Origin: Salinivenus lutea
Lineage (GTDB): Bacteria; Bacteroidota; Rhodothermia; Rhodothermales; Salinibacteraceae
Length of the DNA stretch: 64,000 bases
Direction of reading: 5' to 3'
Assembly (NCBI GenBank): GCA_002894685.1
Contig: NCRC01000001.1
Location: 164,332-228,331, forward strand
Positions within the stretch are counted from its first letter, which is position 1; each line of letters begins with the position of its first letter. Made by a program: the position numbers and the translations under genes. A model generated the notes under the pieces. The model had not been told where the DNA came from and searched no databases. It saw nothing but the letters and a program-made list of their open reading frames with translations. Shown one piece after another: positions 1 to 8,482 of this stretch.

Positions 1-316
1 GCCGGCCGGCAGGGTCGAATTGGAAGTCCACGAGCGCGTTGTGGATGACGGTGGTGACGGGGGCACCAAAGTGGTCCGCCGCCGCGTCGACCATGTTGTG
101 GACGGCCTCGCGGTCGCGGACGTCGGCCTGCAGGGGGAGCGCCTCTCCGGGACCGGTGTCGGCAATGGCGTCGGCCACCTCGCGGGCGGCCGCCTCGCTC
201 TGATAGTAATTCACGACGACGCGGGCGCCTTCGCGGCCGAAGGCGCGGGCGGTGGCGGCCCCGAGGCCCCGGCTGGCGCCGGACACAAGGACGAGTTGTT
301 CGTTGAGGGACTGCAT
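1..316 (-). CDS. SDR-family oxidoreductase, 3' end cut by window
   Basis: The first 105 codons of a short-chain dehydrogenase/reductase are present; the rest lies beyond the window edge. Near the N-terminus the protein reads LVLVSGASRGLG, the glycine-rich TGxxxGxG dinucleotide-binding motif of a Rossmann fold. ADVRD (the usual D-V/L-x-D) follows after about 60 residues, and HNAL stands where most family members have NNAG. This resembles FabG-type 3-oxoacyl reductases, but the catalytic Ser-Tyr-Lys region is not visible, so the substrate is unknown. The ATG at 316 is the only reasonable start before the glycine motif. A TPP riboswitch lies 67 bases upstream on the same strand, so expression is probably thiamine-pyrophosphate dependent. 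That is unusual for an SDR gene. Confidence 0.85.
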   Translation of the reverse strand, partial: MQSLNEQLVLVSGASRGLGAATARAFGREGARVVVNYYQSEAAAREVADAIADTGPGEALPLQADVRDREAVHNMVDAAADHFGAPVTTVIHNALVDFQFDPAGR

Positions 317-382
317 GGGGTGGGTAGGCTTCTATCGGGAGATCACGAACGAAGCCGGAGGGCCACCAGACAGCCCTGCGTG

Positions 383-472
383 CGAGCTTCCCTGCGCCGG
401 TGCAAACCGGATCAGGTTCGAGGGGTGTGGTCTCAGCCACGGCCGACGCCGCCAGCGGCACCCCCAGCTTCT
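383..472 (-). promoter_or_regulatory. TPP riboswitch (THI element)
   Basis: Read on the minus strand, this interval carries the conserved blocks of the thiamine-pyrophosphate aptamer in the correct order. They are GGGGGTGCC, then GGCTGAGA, then ACCCCTCGAACCTGATCCGG, then a CCGG-closed arm running into GCGCAGGGAAGCT. The closing P1 helix is AGCT pairing with AGCT. The aptamer begins about 30 bases after the stop of the upstream MATE gene and ends about 67 bases before the SDR start. Between aptamer and gene, AGGGC and GCCCT (about 358-376) can pair, a possible expression-platform helix. The thiamine operon at 6-10 kb has no such element. Confidence 0.95.
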
Positions 473-501
473 CCGTACAGGGTAGGCGACGGCGGGGGAA
501 G

Positions 502-1968
502 TTACAACGAGGAATCCGGGGTCCCCCTCGGCTCCCGCACCGCCGAGGCCTCGACCTCCTCCGAGGATGTGCCATTGTCGGGCACGCCGGCCCGCTCCCG
601 CACCGCCCGTTCCACCTGGCGATGGAAGCGCGCCACCAGAAGCACCGCGGCCGCGGCTAGGCCCAGCACCAGGCCCCACCACAGCGCCTCGGGCCCGCCC
701 CCACCGCGCACGCCCCACAGGTAGCCCGTGACGAGGCCGATGCCCCAGTACGTCAGCACGGCAATGCCCATTGGCACCCGCGTGTCCTTGAGGCCCTGCA
801 GCGCCCCGTGGGCCGCCACCTGCACACCGTCGAACAACTGAAAGACGGCCGCCACCGACAGGAGCTGCACGGCCAGGGCGACAACCGGGGCGTTGTCGGC
901 CACGGAGAGATCGAGGTACAACCCGACAATCGGACGGGGGAGCGTCCAGAACAGCACGGCGGCCCCGAGCATAAAGAGCGTCGCGAGTCCCATCGCCACC
1001 CCACCGGCGCGGCGCGCCCCGGCCTCGTCCCGCCGGCCCGCCGCCTGCCCCACCCGCACCGTCCCCGCCATCCCGATGCCCAGCGGCACCATAAACGTGA
1101 ACGCCGCGCACTGCAGCGCCACCTGGTGGGCCGCCAGGGCGGTCGTGCCCAGCGTGCCCATCATCACCGTCGTGACCATAAACAGGCTGGACTCCACGCC
1201 CCGCGAGGCCCCCATCGGGGCGCCGATGTACACGAGTTCCCGCAGGTACGTCGGGTCCGGCTCGCGGAGGCGCGTAAAGACCTCGTGGTCCGAAAACGGC
1301 GCGGTGCGGTGCACAAAGAGGGCAAGCATCAAAAACAGCGACGAAAACACGATCGTGCTGGCCCATCCGGTGCCCGCCAGCCCGAGGGCCGGGAGCCCCC
1401 AGTGGCCAAACATGAGAAGTTCGTTCGCGCCAATGTTCAGCCCCACCCCAATGAACGCGATCACCGTCACCGGCAGGGGGCGAGACAGCCCCTCCACAAA
1501 ACTCCGAAGGGCCGCAAAGCCCAGAAACGGCAGGATGCCCCACCGGATCGCCCGTAGGTAGGCCATGGCGCCCTCTCGGGCCACCGCCTCCTGCCCCGTC
1601 CACCGAAGCACCGGCTCCAAGCTACTGAGCAGCCCCAGAATGACGAGGCCCAGCCCCAGGGCGAGCCAGAGGCCCTGCCGCACGCTGCGCCCCACCGCTC
1701 CCTCCTGCTCCGCCCCCACGGCCTGCGACACCATCGGTCCCACGGCCCGCACCATGCCCATGCCCATGATGGCGAAGAAGAAAAAGGCGGTGTGCCCCAG
1801 CGCCACCCCGGCCAGCGCGTCCGGCCCCAGCTGCCCAACCATCACCGTGTCCACGAAGCTCATGGAGATGTGCGCCAACTGGGCCGCCACCACGGGCCCC
1901 GCCAACCGAAGGGTGGCCCCCAGCTCACGGCGCAGCGCAGGAAACGACACAGAGCCCCAGACGGACAC
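502..1968 (-). CDS. MATE-family multidrug efflux transporter
   Basis: An integral inner-membrane protein of 488 residues, normal for the NorM-like MATE family, which exports cationic drugs or metabolites in exchange for Na+ or H+. Two homologous MatE halves are visible (about residues 20-180 and 240-400), each with long hydrophobic helices. The N-terminal half contains the typical SFVDTVMVGQLG stretch, followed by LAGVALGHT. The start is GTG at 1968; no good ribosome-binding site is visible, as is common in this lineage. The C-terminal tail after about residue 460 is polar and Ser/Glu-rich. The next element downstream on the strand is the TPP riboswitch of the SDR gene. The transported substrate cannot be inferred. 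Confidence 0.93.
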   Translation of the reverse strand: MSVWGSVSFPALRRELGATLRLAGPVVAAQLAHISMSFVDTVMVGQLGPDALAGVALGHTAFFFFAIMGMGMVRAVGPMVSQAVGAEQEGAVGRSVRQGLWLALGLGLVILGLLSSLEPVLRWTGQEAVAREGAMAYLRAIRWGILPFLGFAALRSFVEGLSRPLPVTVIAFIGVGLNIGANELLMFGHWGLPALGLAGTGWASTIVFSSLFLMLALFVHRTAPFSDHEVFTRLREPDPTYLRELVYIGAPMGASRGVESSLFMVTTVMMGTLGTTALAAHQVALQCAAFTFMVPLGIGMAGTVRVGQAAGRRDEAGARRAGGVAMGLATLFMLGAAVLFWTLPRPIVGLYLDLSVADNAPVVALAVQLLSVAAVFQLFDGVQVAAHGALQGLKDTRVPMGIAVLTYWGIGLVTGYLWGVRGGGGPEALWWGLVLGLAAAAVLLVARFHRQVERAVRERAGVPDNGTSSEEVEASAVREPRGTPDSSL

Positions 1969-2061
1969 GGACAGAAGACGGTTGAATGAGTTGGCACGCG
2001 GGCATCCCCAACGTACCGACCAGACCCGCGTTCGCCCGCCCTGCGGGATTCGCCCGGAATC

Positions 2062-2077
2062 ATGACGAATACGTCAT
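2062..2077. repeat. Short perfect inverted repeat
   Basis: ATGACG-AATA-CGTCAT forms a six-base-pair stem with a four-base loop between the MATE gene and the small ORF upstream. It has no T-run on either side, so it is not an obvious intrinsic terminator. It could be an operator for the MATE gene. This is seen in the sequence only. Confidence 0.4.
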
Positions 2078-2092
2078 CATCTCTCCGAGCGT

Positions 2093-2242
2093 CTAGTCGC
2101 CCAGCGCCCGGAGCGTGTCCGGCGGGGTGTAGAGGGGCGACAGCGAGAACAATCGGCCAAAACGGTCGCCGTCCTCGTGGGTGTGCCCGTAGTGACAGAA
2201 CGCGTGCATGCCGTCGAGCTCATTCATGCCATGATGGGCCAT
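2093..2242 (-). CDS. Small 49-residue ORF, possible heme-peroxidase N-terminal remnant
   Basis: An uninterrupted reading frame from ATG 2242 to TAG encodes a His-rich start (MAHHGMNELDGMHAF) followed by DRFGRLFSLSPLYTPPDTL. The second stretch resembles, from memory, the N-terminal FGRLF...PPLYTP...LLALG segment of bacterial animal-type heme peroxidases, proteins of several hundred residues. Here the frame ends directly after LRALGD, and no continuation in any frame was found before the MATE gene at 1968. Either this is the remnant of a deleted peroxidase gene or a genuine small protein. The upstream region to 2543 is non-coding. Confidence 0.4.
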   Translation of the reverse strand: MAHHGMNELDGMHAFCHYGHTHEDGDRFGRLFSLSPLYTPPDTLRALGD

Positions 2243-2543
2243 GGGCAATCCCCTCGTGGTCGTAATCGGAGAGCAGTGGAGAGGACCACCCCGTCCATCC
2301 CCCGACCGGAACGGTGCCGCCTGAGCCCGATCGCTCCGGAAAAAACAGCCGAGGGCCGGAGGACGACGAAGCGGAATTCACAATTTGTGCACTAAATGCC
2401 AAAAGGTCAACTCTATCTTCACAATTGCGCCCTCAATTCCGCAAATGCCCTGCCCCTCATGAAAATGCCTCGGCCGGTTGACGCAGTGCCCACGCAGTGA
2501 GACTTTGAGGGCGACGCCATCTTTTCGGAAGCCCTTCTGCCTC
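2243..2543. other. Intergenic region upstream of the protease gene
   Basis: About 300 bases with no supportable gene. It contains a small palindrome, CACAA-T-TTGTG, near 2380-2390. AT-richer sequence from about 2380 to 2450 probably holds the promoter of the tricorn-like protease. No clear Bacteroidota -33/-7 pair could be fixed. Short ORFs on both strands here have no coding character. Confidence 0.4.
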
Positions 2544-5500
2544 ATGCCCTCTGTCCTCCGCCCCGCGGCCGTCTTCGTAGCCGCCCTTCTGCTCGCCCTT
2601 CCCGTGCAGGCCCAAGACGACACCCGTCTCCTCCGCGAGCCGACCGTCCAAAACAACACCATCGTGTTTGCCTACGCGAACGACCTGTGGGTCGTAGGCA
2701 CGGACGGGGGCGACGCCGAGCGCCTCACCAGCTTCCCCGGCACGGAGACACAGCCCCACCTCTCGCCCGATGGGGAGCGCGTCGCCTTTACTGGCGAGTA
2801 CGACGGCGACACCGACGTCTTCGTCGTGCCCGTGGAGGGCGGGCAGCCGACCCGCGTCACGCACCACCCCAGCGCCGATCACGTGCGGGGCTGGACGCCC
2901 GACGGGGAGATTCTCTTCATGTCGCGCCGGCAGGGCGGCCCTCGCCTCAAGCCGCAGCTGTGGACGGTCGACCCCGAGGCGGGCGGGCGGCCGCAGCGCG
3001 TATCGGTTCCCCGGGCCTACACCGGCACCGTGGCGGACGACGGGCAGCGCCTCGCCTACGAGCTCGTCGACCCCTGGGACCCGGAGTGGCGCAACTACCG
3101 CGGCGGGCAGGCCCAGCCCATCCGCATCCTCAACCTGGAGACGATGGACCTGGAGAAGGTGCCCTGGGAAGGCGAACGCCACAAGAACCCCGTGTGGCTG
3201 GGCGACACCGTCTACTTCCTCTCCGAGCGCGACCGGGCGATGAACGTGTGGGCCTACGACACCGCCGCCGACTCGCTCCGACAGGTCACCTCTCACGACA
3301 CCTACGACGTGAAGGGCCTCGCGGCGGGCGACGGCACCGTTGTGTACGAGCAGGCCGGCTACCTCCACCGCCACGACCCCGCCACGGGCCAGACGCAGCG
3401 GCTCTCGATCCACGTTCGCGGCGACCTGCCCTGGACCCGCCCCGACTGGAAAGACGTGGGGGACCAGATCCGAACCGCCGGCCTCTCCCCCACCGGCGAG
3501 CGGGCGGTGTTTGAGGCCCGCGGCGAGGTCTTCACCGTGCCCACCGAGCACGGCGACGTGCGCAACCTCACCGAGAGCGCCGGCGCGGCCGACCGGAGCC
3601 CCGCCTGGTCGCCGGACGGTCAGCAGGTGGCCTGGGTCTCGGACGCCTCCGGCGAGTACCAGCTGTTCGTGGGCGATCAGAAGGGCCTCACCTCCCCCGA
3701 ACGCTACGACCTCCCCGGCCCCACCTTCTACTACGACCTGCAGTGGAGCCCGGACGGCTCGCACGTCCTCTTTACCGATGCGGACCGGTCGCTCTGGACC
3801 CTTGACCTGGACACCGGCGACACGACGAGGGTCGACACCGACCCGTACGCCACGCCGCAGCGAACCATCGACCCGACCTGGTCCCCCGACGGCGAATGGA
3901 TCGCCTACACCGTTCGGCAGGACAACCTGCACTACGCCGTCAGGCTCTACTCCGTGGAGACCGGCAACACCCTGCAGGGGGCCACCGACCTCGTGGAAAC
4001 GCGCCACCCCACCTGGGGCGCGGATGGCGACTACCTCTACTTTCTCGGGACCACCAACCTGGGCCTCAATACCGGCTGGCTCGACATGAGCAGCTACGGG
4101 CGCCCGGCCACCTACGGCCTCTACGCGGCCGTGCTCTCGGACGACGGCCAATCGCCCCTCCTCCCCCGAAGCGATGAGGCCCCTACCGAGGAGGCCGACG
4201 ACGAGGCGAAGGCCTCCGAGGCTGAAACCGACGCCGAATCCAGTGCGGGCGTCTCCGTCGACATCGATCGGGACAACCTTTCGGACCGCATCGTGTCCCT
4301 CGGCGAGCCGAAGCGCATCTACAGCCAGCTTCAGGCCGGCCCCTCGGGCACCCTCTTCTACGTGGAGCAGCCGCAGGGCGATGGCGCGCCCGTGCTCAAG
4401 AAGTACTCGTTCGAGGAGCGGGAAAGCATGCCGTTCATGGAAGGCGTCCAGCAGTTCACACTGTCGCACGACCGGAATCAGCTTCTGTACCAGGCCGGCG
4501 GCACCTGGGGCGTTGTGCCCACGAGCGGCAGCCCCTCCGTGGGCGATGGGGCACTGGAGCTGGACCTGGAAACGCGCATCACGCCGCCCGAGGAGTGGGC
4601 GCAAATCTACCGCGAAGCGTGGCGCTTCCAGCGCGACTACTTCTACGTCGAGAACCTGCACGGGGCCGACTGGCCCACCGTCTACGAGCGCTACGAGCCG
4701 TGGCTCGATCACGCCCAGCACCGCGAAGACCTGAACTACGTCCTCGACGTGCTCGGGGGCGAGGTCTCCGTGGGACACTCTTACACCGGCGGGGGCGACA
4801 TGCCGGAGACCGATGAGGTCTCCGTGGGCCTGCTCGGCGCCGACCTGCGGGCCAACCAGGGCTACTACCGATTCGCCCGCATCTACGAGGGCGAGCCGTG
4901 GACCGACGCGGCCGGGCCCCTCGCCGCCCCCGGCGTCGACGTGAGCACGGGCGACTACCTGATTGCCGTGAACGGGACGGAGGTGACGTCCGACATGAAC
5001 CCGTACGCGCCCTTCGAGGAAACGGCCGGGGAACAGGTCATACTGACCGTTAACGACGAGCCGACCGCCGAGGGCGCCCGCGAGGTCACCGTGGTGCCCA
5101 CCGACAGCGAGGCGGAGCTCCGGCGCATCGCGTGGATCGAGCACAACCGTGAGGTCGTCGACTCCCTCTCCGACGGCCGGCTCGGCTACGTCTACATCCC
5201 GGACACGGGCGGGGGCGGGTACGAGCGCTTCACCCGCAACTACTTCTCCCAGCAGGACAAGGAGGGGATGATCATCGACGAGCGCTACAACGGCGGCGGC
5301 TCGGCGGCCGACTACATGGTAAACGTGATGAGCCGTCAACTCCACGGGTACTTCAGCAACCCCGTGGGCGACAAGACGCCGTTCACCTCGCCCGGCGCCG
5401 GCGTGTGGGGGCCCAAGGTCATGATTATCAATGAGATGGCGGGCTCCGGCGGCGACTACCTGCCGTACCTCTTCCGCAAGATGGACATCGGGCCGCTCGT

Positions 5501-5804
5501 GGGGACTCGCACCTGGGGCGGCCTCGTGGGCATCTGGGGCACCCCGCCGCTGATCGACGGGGGCTCGATCACCGCCCCGCGCGGCGGCTTCTTCACCACC
5601 GAGGGCGAGTGGGCCATCGAGAATGAGGGCGTCGCACCGGACATCAAGGTGGAGATGACGCCCCGCCTCGTGGAGCAGGGACAGGACCCCCAACTGCGCC
5701 GCGCCGTGGAGGCCGGTCTTCAGCGCCTGGAGAGCGAGGCCGTAGAGTTGATCGACCAGCCGCCGGCCCCGGAGAAGGCCCGCCGCCCCTCCGACGGAGA
5801 GTGA
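2544..5804 (+). CDS. Tricorn-like S41 family protease, secreted
   Basis: A protein of 1086 residues with the architecture of tricorn protease, which trims oligopeptides. The start is placed at ATG 2544 because it is followed directly by a signal peptide (VAALLLALPVQAQ, cleavage after about residue 22); 22 upstream in-frame codons are unlike a leader. The order is: WD40/PD40 beta-propeller blades (repeated SPDGERVAF, WSPDGQQVAW, SPDGSHVLF motifs) to about residue 660, an acidic Glu/Ala linker near 545-585 inside it, then a tricorn core, a PDZ-like segment and an S41 peptidase domain. Candidate catalytic residues are His745 in VGHSY and Ser968 in MAGSGGDY, with a Glu near 1028 in NEGVAPD. These lie very close to the positions known for the Thermoplasma enzyme. 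The signal peptide predicts a periplasmic or exported enzyme. It is a single-gene unit. Confidence 0.93.
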   Translation: MPSVLRPAAVFVAALLLALPVQAQDDTRLLREPTVQNNTIVFAYANDLWVVGTDGGDAERLTSFPGTETQPHLSPDGERVAFTGEYDGDTDVFVVPVEGGQPTRVTHHPSADHVRGWTPDGEILFMSRRQGGPRLKPQLWTVDPEAGGRPQRVSVPRAYTGTVADDGQRLAYELVDPWDPEWRNYRGGQAQPIRILNLETMDLEKVPWEGERHKNPVWLGDTVYFLSERDRAMNVWAYDTAADSLRQVTSHDTYDVKGLAAGDGTVVYEQAGYLHRHDPATGQTQRLSIHVRGDLPWTRPDWKDVGDQIRTAGLSPTGERAVFEARGEVFTVPTEHGDVRNLTESAGAADRSPAWSPDGQQVAWVSDASGEYQLFVGDQKGLTSPERYDLPGPTFYYDLQWSPDGSHVLFTDADRSLWTLDLDTGDTTRVDTDPYATPQRTIDPTWSPDGEWIAYTVRQDNLHYAVRLYSVETGNTLQGATDLVETRHPTWGADGDYLYFLGTTNLGLNTGWLDMSSYGRPATYGLYAAVLSDDGQSPLLPRSDEAPTEEADDEAKASEAETDAESSAGVSVDIDRDNLSDRIVSLGEPKRIYSQLQAGPSGTLFYVEQPQGDGAPVLKKYSFEERESMPFMEGVQQFTLSHDRNQLLYQAGGTWGVVPTSGSPSVGDGALELDLETRITPPEEWAQIYREAWRFQRDYFYVENLHGADWPTVYERYEPWLDHAQHREDLNYVLDVLGGEVSVGHSYTGGGDMPETDEVSVGLLGADLRANQGYYRFARIYEGEPWTDAAGPLAAPGVDVSTGDYLIAVNGTEVTSDMNPYAPFEETAGEQVILTVNDEPTAEGAREVTVVPTDSEAELRRIAWIEHNREVVDSLSDGRLGYVYIPDTGGGGYERFTRNYFSQQDKEGMIIDERYNGGGSAADYMVNVMSRQLHGYFSNPVGDKTPFTSPGAGVWGPKVMIINEMAGSGGDYLPYLFRKMDIGPLVGTRTWGGLVGIWGTPPLIDGGSITAPRGGFFTTEGEWAIENEGVAPDIKVEMTPRLVEQGQDPQLRRAVEAGLQRLESEAVELIDQPPAPEKARRPSDGE

Positions 5805-5842
5805 GCCGTCACGCCCACCAATCGGTCCCGCCGCAAAACAAA

Positions 5843-5882
5843 AACGCCCCGCCTGCCGGCGAAAGCCGGTGGGTGGGGCGTT
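5843..5882 (-). terminator. Intrinsic terminator after tRNA-Arg
   Basis: The stem AACGCCCC/GGGGCGTT is extended by CCGGC-GAAA-GCCGG at the tip. On the minus strand it is followed by TTTTTGTTTT, so it terminates tRNA-Arg transcription. There is no T-run on the plus side, but the hairpin may also protect the 3' end of the protease mRNA. Confidence 0.85.
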
Positions 5883-5891
5883 GAGGGGCCG

Positions 5892-5965
5892 CCTGCCCGG
5901 GAGGATTCGAACCCCCGGCCTCAGCCTCCGCAAGGCTGCGCTCTGTCCAACTGAGCTACGGGCAG
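5892..5965 (-). tRNA. tRNA-Arg, anticodon GCG
   Basis: A full 74-base cloverleaf. The acceptor stem is CTGCCCG/CGGGCAG with discriminator G. The D arm is GCTC/GAGC with a loop containing GG. The anticodon stem is CAGCC/GGCTG with loop TTGCGGA. The variable loop has five bases, and the T arm has loop TTCGAAT. Bases 34-36 are GCG, which reads CGC and CGU (arginine). The 3' CCA is not encoded. Most bacteria read these codons with an ACG (inosine) tRNA, so the GCG anticodon is noteworthy. Confidence 0.95.
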
Positions 5966-6049
5966 AAAAATGGCTGTGAGACGGCGTCGTCCACAGGGAA
6001 TTCTGTACACGAACCGCAATTCGGAAAAGATCCGGCGCTCATAAAGTGT

Positions 6050-6892
6050 TCACGACGCCGCCTCTTGAGCCGATCCCTCCAGGGCCACCGCCGACTCCGG
6101 ATCCAGGTGGAAAAAGTGGTTCGTGGGTCCGCGCCCCTGCCCCAGCGGCAGGGCGTGGCGGATGGCCCCTGTGACGTAGCGCTTGGCCCGATCGACGGCC
6201 GCGCCGAGGTCGTGCCCGGCGGCCAGGTTGGCGGCAATGGCCGACGCGTACGTGCACCCGGTGCCGTGGGTGTGCTTCGTATCGATTCGCGGCGCGGTGA
6301 ACGTGCGGACCTCTTCGGCCTCCACAAGCACATCGACCGCTTGGCCCGACTCGTTGAGGTGCCCGCCCTTCGCCAGCACGGCGTCCGGCCCCCTCTCGAA
6401 CAGCGCCTCCGCGGCCCGCTGAAGATCGTCGGTCGTCTCGACGTCGATGCCCGTCAGGTGCGTCACCTCGTGCACGTTCGGCGTCACGACCGTGGCGAGG
6501 GGCAACAGCACGTCGACGAGCGTCTCGATCGCCTCCTCCTGGAGCAGCTTAAAGCCCGTCTTGGAGATCATCACCGGATCCACGACGAGCGGCTGGAGGC
6601 CGTGCGCCCGCACCCGATCGGCTACGGCCTCGATGATTTCGGGGGCGGAGAGCATGCCGGTCTTCGTCGCCCGCACGTCCAGGTCCTCCGCCACCGCGTC
6701 GATCTGAGCGGCCACGAGGTCGGGCGAGAGGTCCTGCGACTGCCGGACGGCCTCTGTGTTTTGGGCGGTGATGGCAGTCAGGGCCGAGGCGCCGAAGACG
6801 CCCTGGGCCTCCATGGCCTTGAGGTCGGCCTGAATGCCGGCCCCGCCGCCGGAGTCGCTGCCGGCGATGGTGAGCGCCACAGGTTTGGTCAT
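6050..6892 (-). CDS. thiD: Hydroxymethylpyrimidine/phosphomethylpyrimidine kinase
   Basis: A ribokinase-fold kinase that phosphorylates HMP and HMP-P, giving the pyrimidine pyrophosphate moiety of thiamine. The 280-residue length is normal. The N-terminus has the substrate-binding motif TIAGSDSGGGAGIQADLK. DPVMISKTG lies centrally, and the anion hole with catalytic Cys is HGTGCTYASAI near residue 210. ATG 6892 is preferred over an in-frame TTG 12 bases upstream because MTKPVALTIAG aligns with family N-termini. It is the last gene of the thiO-thiS-thiG-tenI-thiD operon, 36 bases after tenI. The same gene order (around thiF) occurs in Bacillus subtilis, which supports the assignment. Confidence 0.95.
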   Translation of the reverse strand: MTKPVALTIAGSDSGGGAGIQADLKAMEAQGVFGASALTAITAQNTEAVRQSQDLSPDLVAAQIDAVAEDLDVRATKTGMLSAPEIIEAVADRVRAHGLQPLVVDPVMISKTGFKLLQEEAIETLVDVLLPLATVVTPNVHEVTHLTGIDVETTDDLQRAAEALFERGPDAVLAKGGHLNESGQAVDVLVEAEEVRTFTAPRIDTKHTHGTGCTYASAIAANLAAGHDLGAAVDRAKRYVTGAIRHALPLGQGRGPTNHFFHLDPESAVALEGSAQEAAS

Positions 6893-6928
6893 GTCGAGAA
6901 GCAATCGGCTGTAGAAGAAGGGTGTGGA

Positions 6929-7564
6929 TTAGGTCTGTCCAGCCGCCAGGGCCTGGAGGTACGCCCGCGTCGCGGCCGCCGGGGCGTCCGCCTCCATGAT
7001 GCCGGAGAGCACCGCCACGCCGGCGGCCCCCGCCGTCTGGCAGGCCGAGACGCGCTCGGGCGTGATCCCCCCCAGCGCGAGGACCGGCGTGGGGGCGGCG
7101 GCCCGACAGAAGGAGCGCAGGCCGTCCACGCCCGTGGGGGCGGCGTCCGGCTTGCTGTCCGTCTCGAACACGGGACTAAAGAAGAAGTAGTCGCTTTCCT
7201 GCGTCTGGGCGGCCGTCGCCTCCGCCTCCTCGTGCGCCGAGTAGCCGATGAGGGCATCCGCCCCCAGCGCCGCCCGGGCCTCCCCCACGGAGGGACCGCG
7301 CCGTCCGACGTGGAGCCCCGTGTGCAGGCGCTTTGCTGCGTCCAGTTGCGTGTTGATGGTCACGCAAACCCCGTCCGCCGTCTCGCGGAGGCGCGACGTG
7401 AGAGGCTCGGCGGCCGCCTCAAAGGCCCCGGGGTCCACGGTGTGGTCGCGCAGGTGGACCCACCGCACGCCGGCCCGCACCGCGGCGACGGCACGGTCGG
7501 CCCGCTCCGGCGTCGTGAATCGATCCGCAATGAGGGCGAGACGAGGAGACGGGAGAGACGGCAT
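6929..7564 (-). CDS. tenI: ThiE/TenI family protein, probably thiazole tautomerase TenI
   Basis: A TIM-barrel protein of 211 residues. The family contains thiamine-phosphate synthase (ThiE) and the tautomerase TenI, which aromatises the ThiG product. TenI-like features are HLRDHTVD in place of the ThiE VQLRxK motif, GYSAHEEAEA with the conserved His, VFETDSKPDA and the C-terminal ALGGITPERV and VAVLSGIM blocks. The position directly between thiG and thiD matches the tautomerase role. ThiE cannot be fully excluded, because the two subfamilies share the phosphate-binding loop and no other thiE is visible here. It starts at ATG 7564, 39 bases after the thiG stop. Confidence 0.82.
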   Translation of the reverse strand: MPSLPSPRLALIADRFTTPERADRAVAAVRAGVRWVHLRDHTVDPGAFEAAAEPLTSRLRETADGVCVTINTQLDAAKRLHTGLHVGRRGPSVGEARAALGADALIGYSAHEEAEATAAQTQESDYFFFSPVFETDSKPDAAPTGVDGLRSFCRAAAPTPVLALGGITPERVSACQTAGAAGVAVLSGIMEADAPAAATRAYLQALAAGQT

Positions 7565-7603
7565 GGAAGGTCTGTCTGTGCCGCAGCCACTACACCGCGT
7601 GCG

Positions 7604-8425
7604 TCAGTCGCCGACTTGTCCTTCCGTCGGCGAGGAGGCCTGCGCGTAGAGGCGACGCGGAATGCGCCCGGCCCGGTGCGCCCGGCGTCCCGATTCCACC
7701 GCCAGCCGCATGGCGTGGGCCATCTGCACCGGGTGCTGTGCCTCGGCAATGGCCGTGTTCAACAGGACGCCGTCGTAGCCCAGCTCCATCGCGGTCACCG
7801 CGTCGCTGGCGGTGCCAATCCCCGCATCCACGATGAGCGGCGTGTCCTCGACGACCTCCCGGATAATGCGCAGGTTGTACGGGTTGACGAGCCCCATCCC
7901 GCTCCCGATGGGCGAGCCAAGCGGCATGACGGCCGCACACCCCAGGTTGGCGAGCTTGCGACACGTGATCGGGTCGTCGTTGGCGTAGGCCAGCACGGTA
8001 AACCCATCGTCAACGAGCGTCTTGGCCGCGTCGAGAAGCTGCTCAACATCGGGCATCAGCGTCTCGTCGTCCCCGATGACCTCCAGCTTAATGAGGTCGG
8101 TGTCGAGGGCTTCCCGGGCCAACTGCGCCACGAGCACCGCCTCGCGGGCCGTGTAGCACCCGGCGGTGTTCGGCAGAATCTCGTAGCCGCCCCGGCGGAG
8201 CAGGTCGAGGTGACTTTCCGGCGCGGGGTCCTCCACGTTCACCCGGCGGATGGCCACGGTCACCAGCTCGGTGCCGGTGGCCTCCAGGGCATCAAGCATC
8301 ACCTGCGGATTGGGGTAGCGACTGGTGCCCACGATGAGGCGCGAAGAAAAGTCGCGGTCCCCAATCGTGAGGGGGTCGTCGGTCGCACTCGCGACCGCCC
8401 CGTTTGTGTGTACGTCGTCAGCCAT
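7604..8425 (-). CDS. thiG: Thiazole synthase
   Basis: Makes the thiazole phosphate carboxylate from deoxyxylulose 5-phosphate, dehydroglycine and ThiS thiocarboxylate. The 273-residue protein has [10 protein letters not shown] at the N-terminus and the Schiff-base lysine in [11 protein letters not shown] (about residue 113). [24 protein letters not shown] and the phosphate-binding [10 protein letters not shown] follow, all diagnostic for ThiG. The first 20 residues are a polar extension. The upstream neighbour thiS ends 57 bases before the start. The glycine oxidase gene thiO in the same operon supplies dehydroglycine. Confidence 0.97.
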   Translation of the reverse strand: MADDVHTNGAVASATDDPLTIGDRDFSSRLIVGTSRYPNPQVMLDALEATGTELVTVAIRRVNVEDPAPESHLDLLRRGGYEILPNTAGCYTAREAVLVAQLAREALDTDLIKLEVIGDDETLMPDVEQLLDAAKTLVDDGFTVLAYANDDPITCRKLANLGCAAVMPLGSPIGSGMGLVNPYNLRIIREVVEDTPLIVDAGIGTASDAVTAMELGYDGVLLNTAIAEAQHPVQMAHAMRLAVESGRRAHRAGRIPRRLYAQASSPTEGQVGD

Positions 8426-8482
8426 AAACCTCCAGTGTGTCTACAATCAACGCCCGGCGCACGGCGGTCCCCCGCCCACAAG

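Noticed and set aside
2457..5933. 1158-codon minus-strand ORF antisense to the tricorn-like protease
   Set aside because: It is Val/Gly/Arg-rich with no domain, and the plus strand has a clear signal peptide and protease motifs. Long antisense frames are expected in GC-rich DNA.
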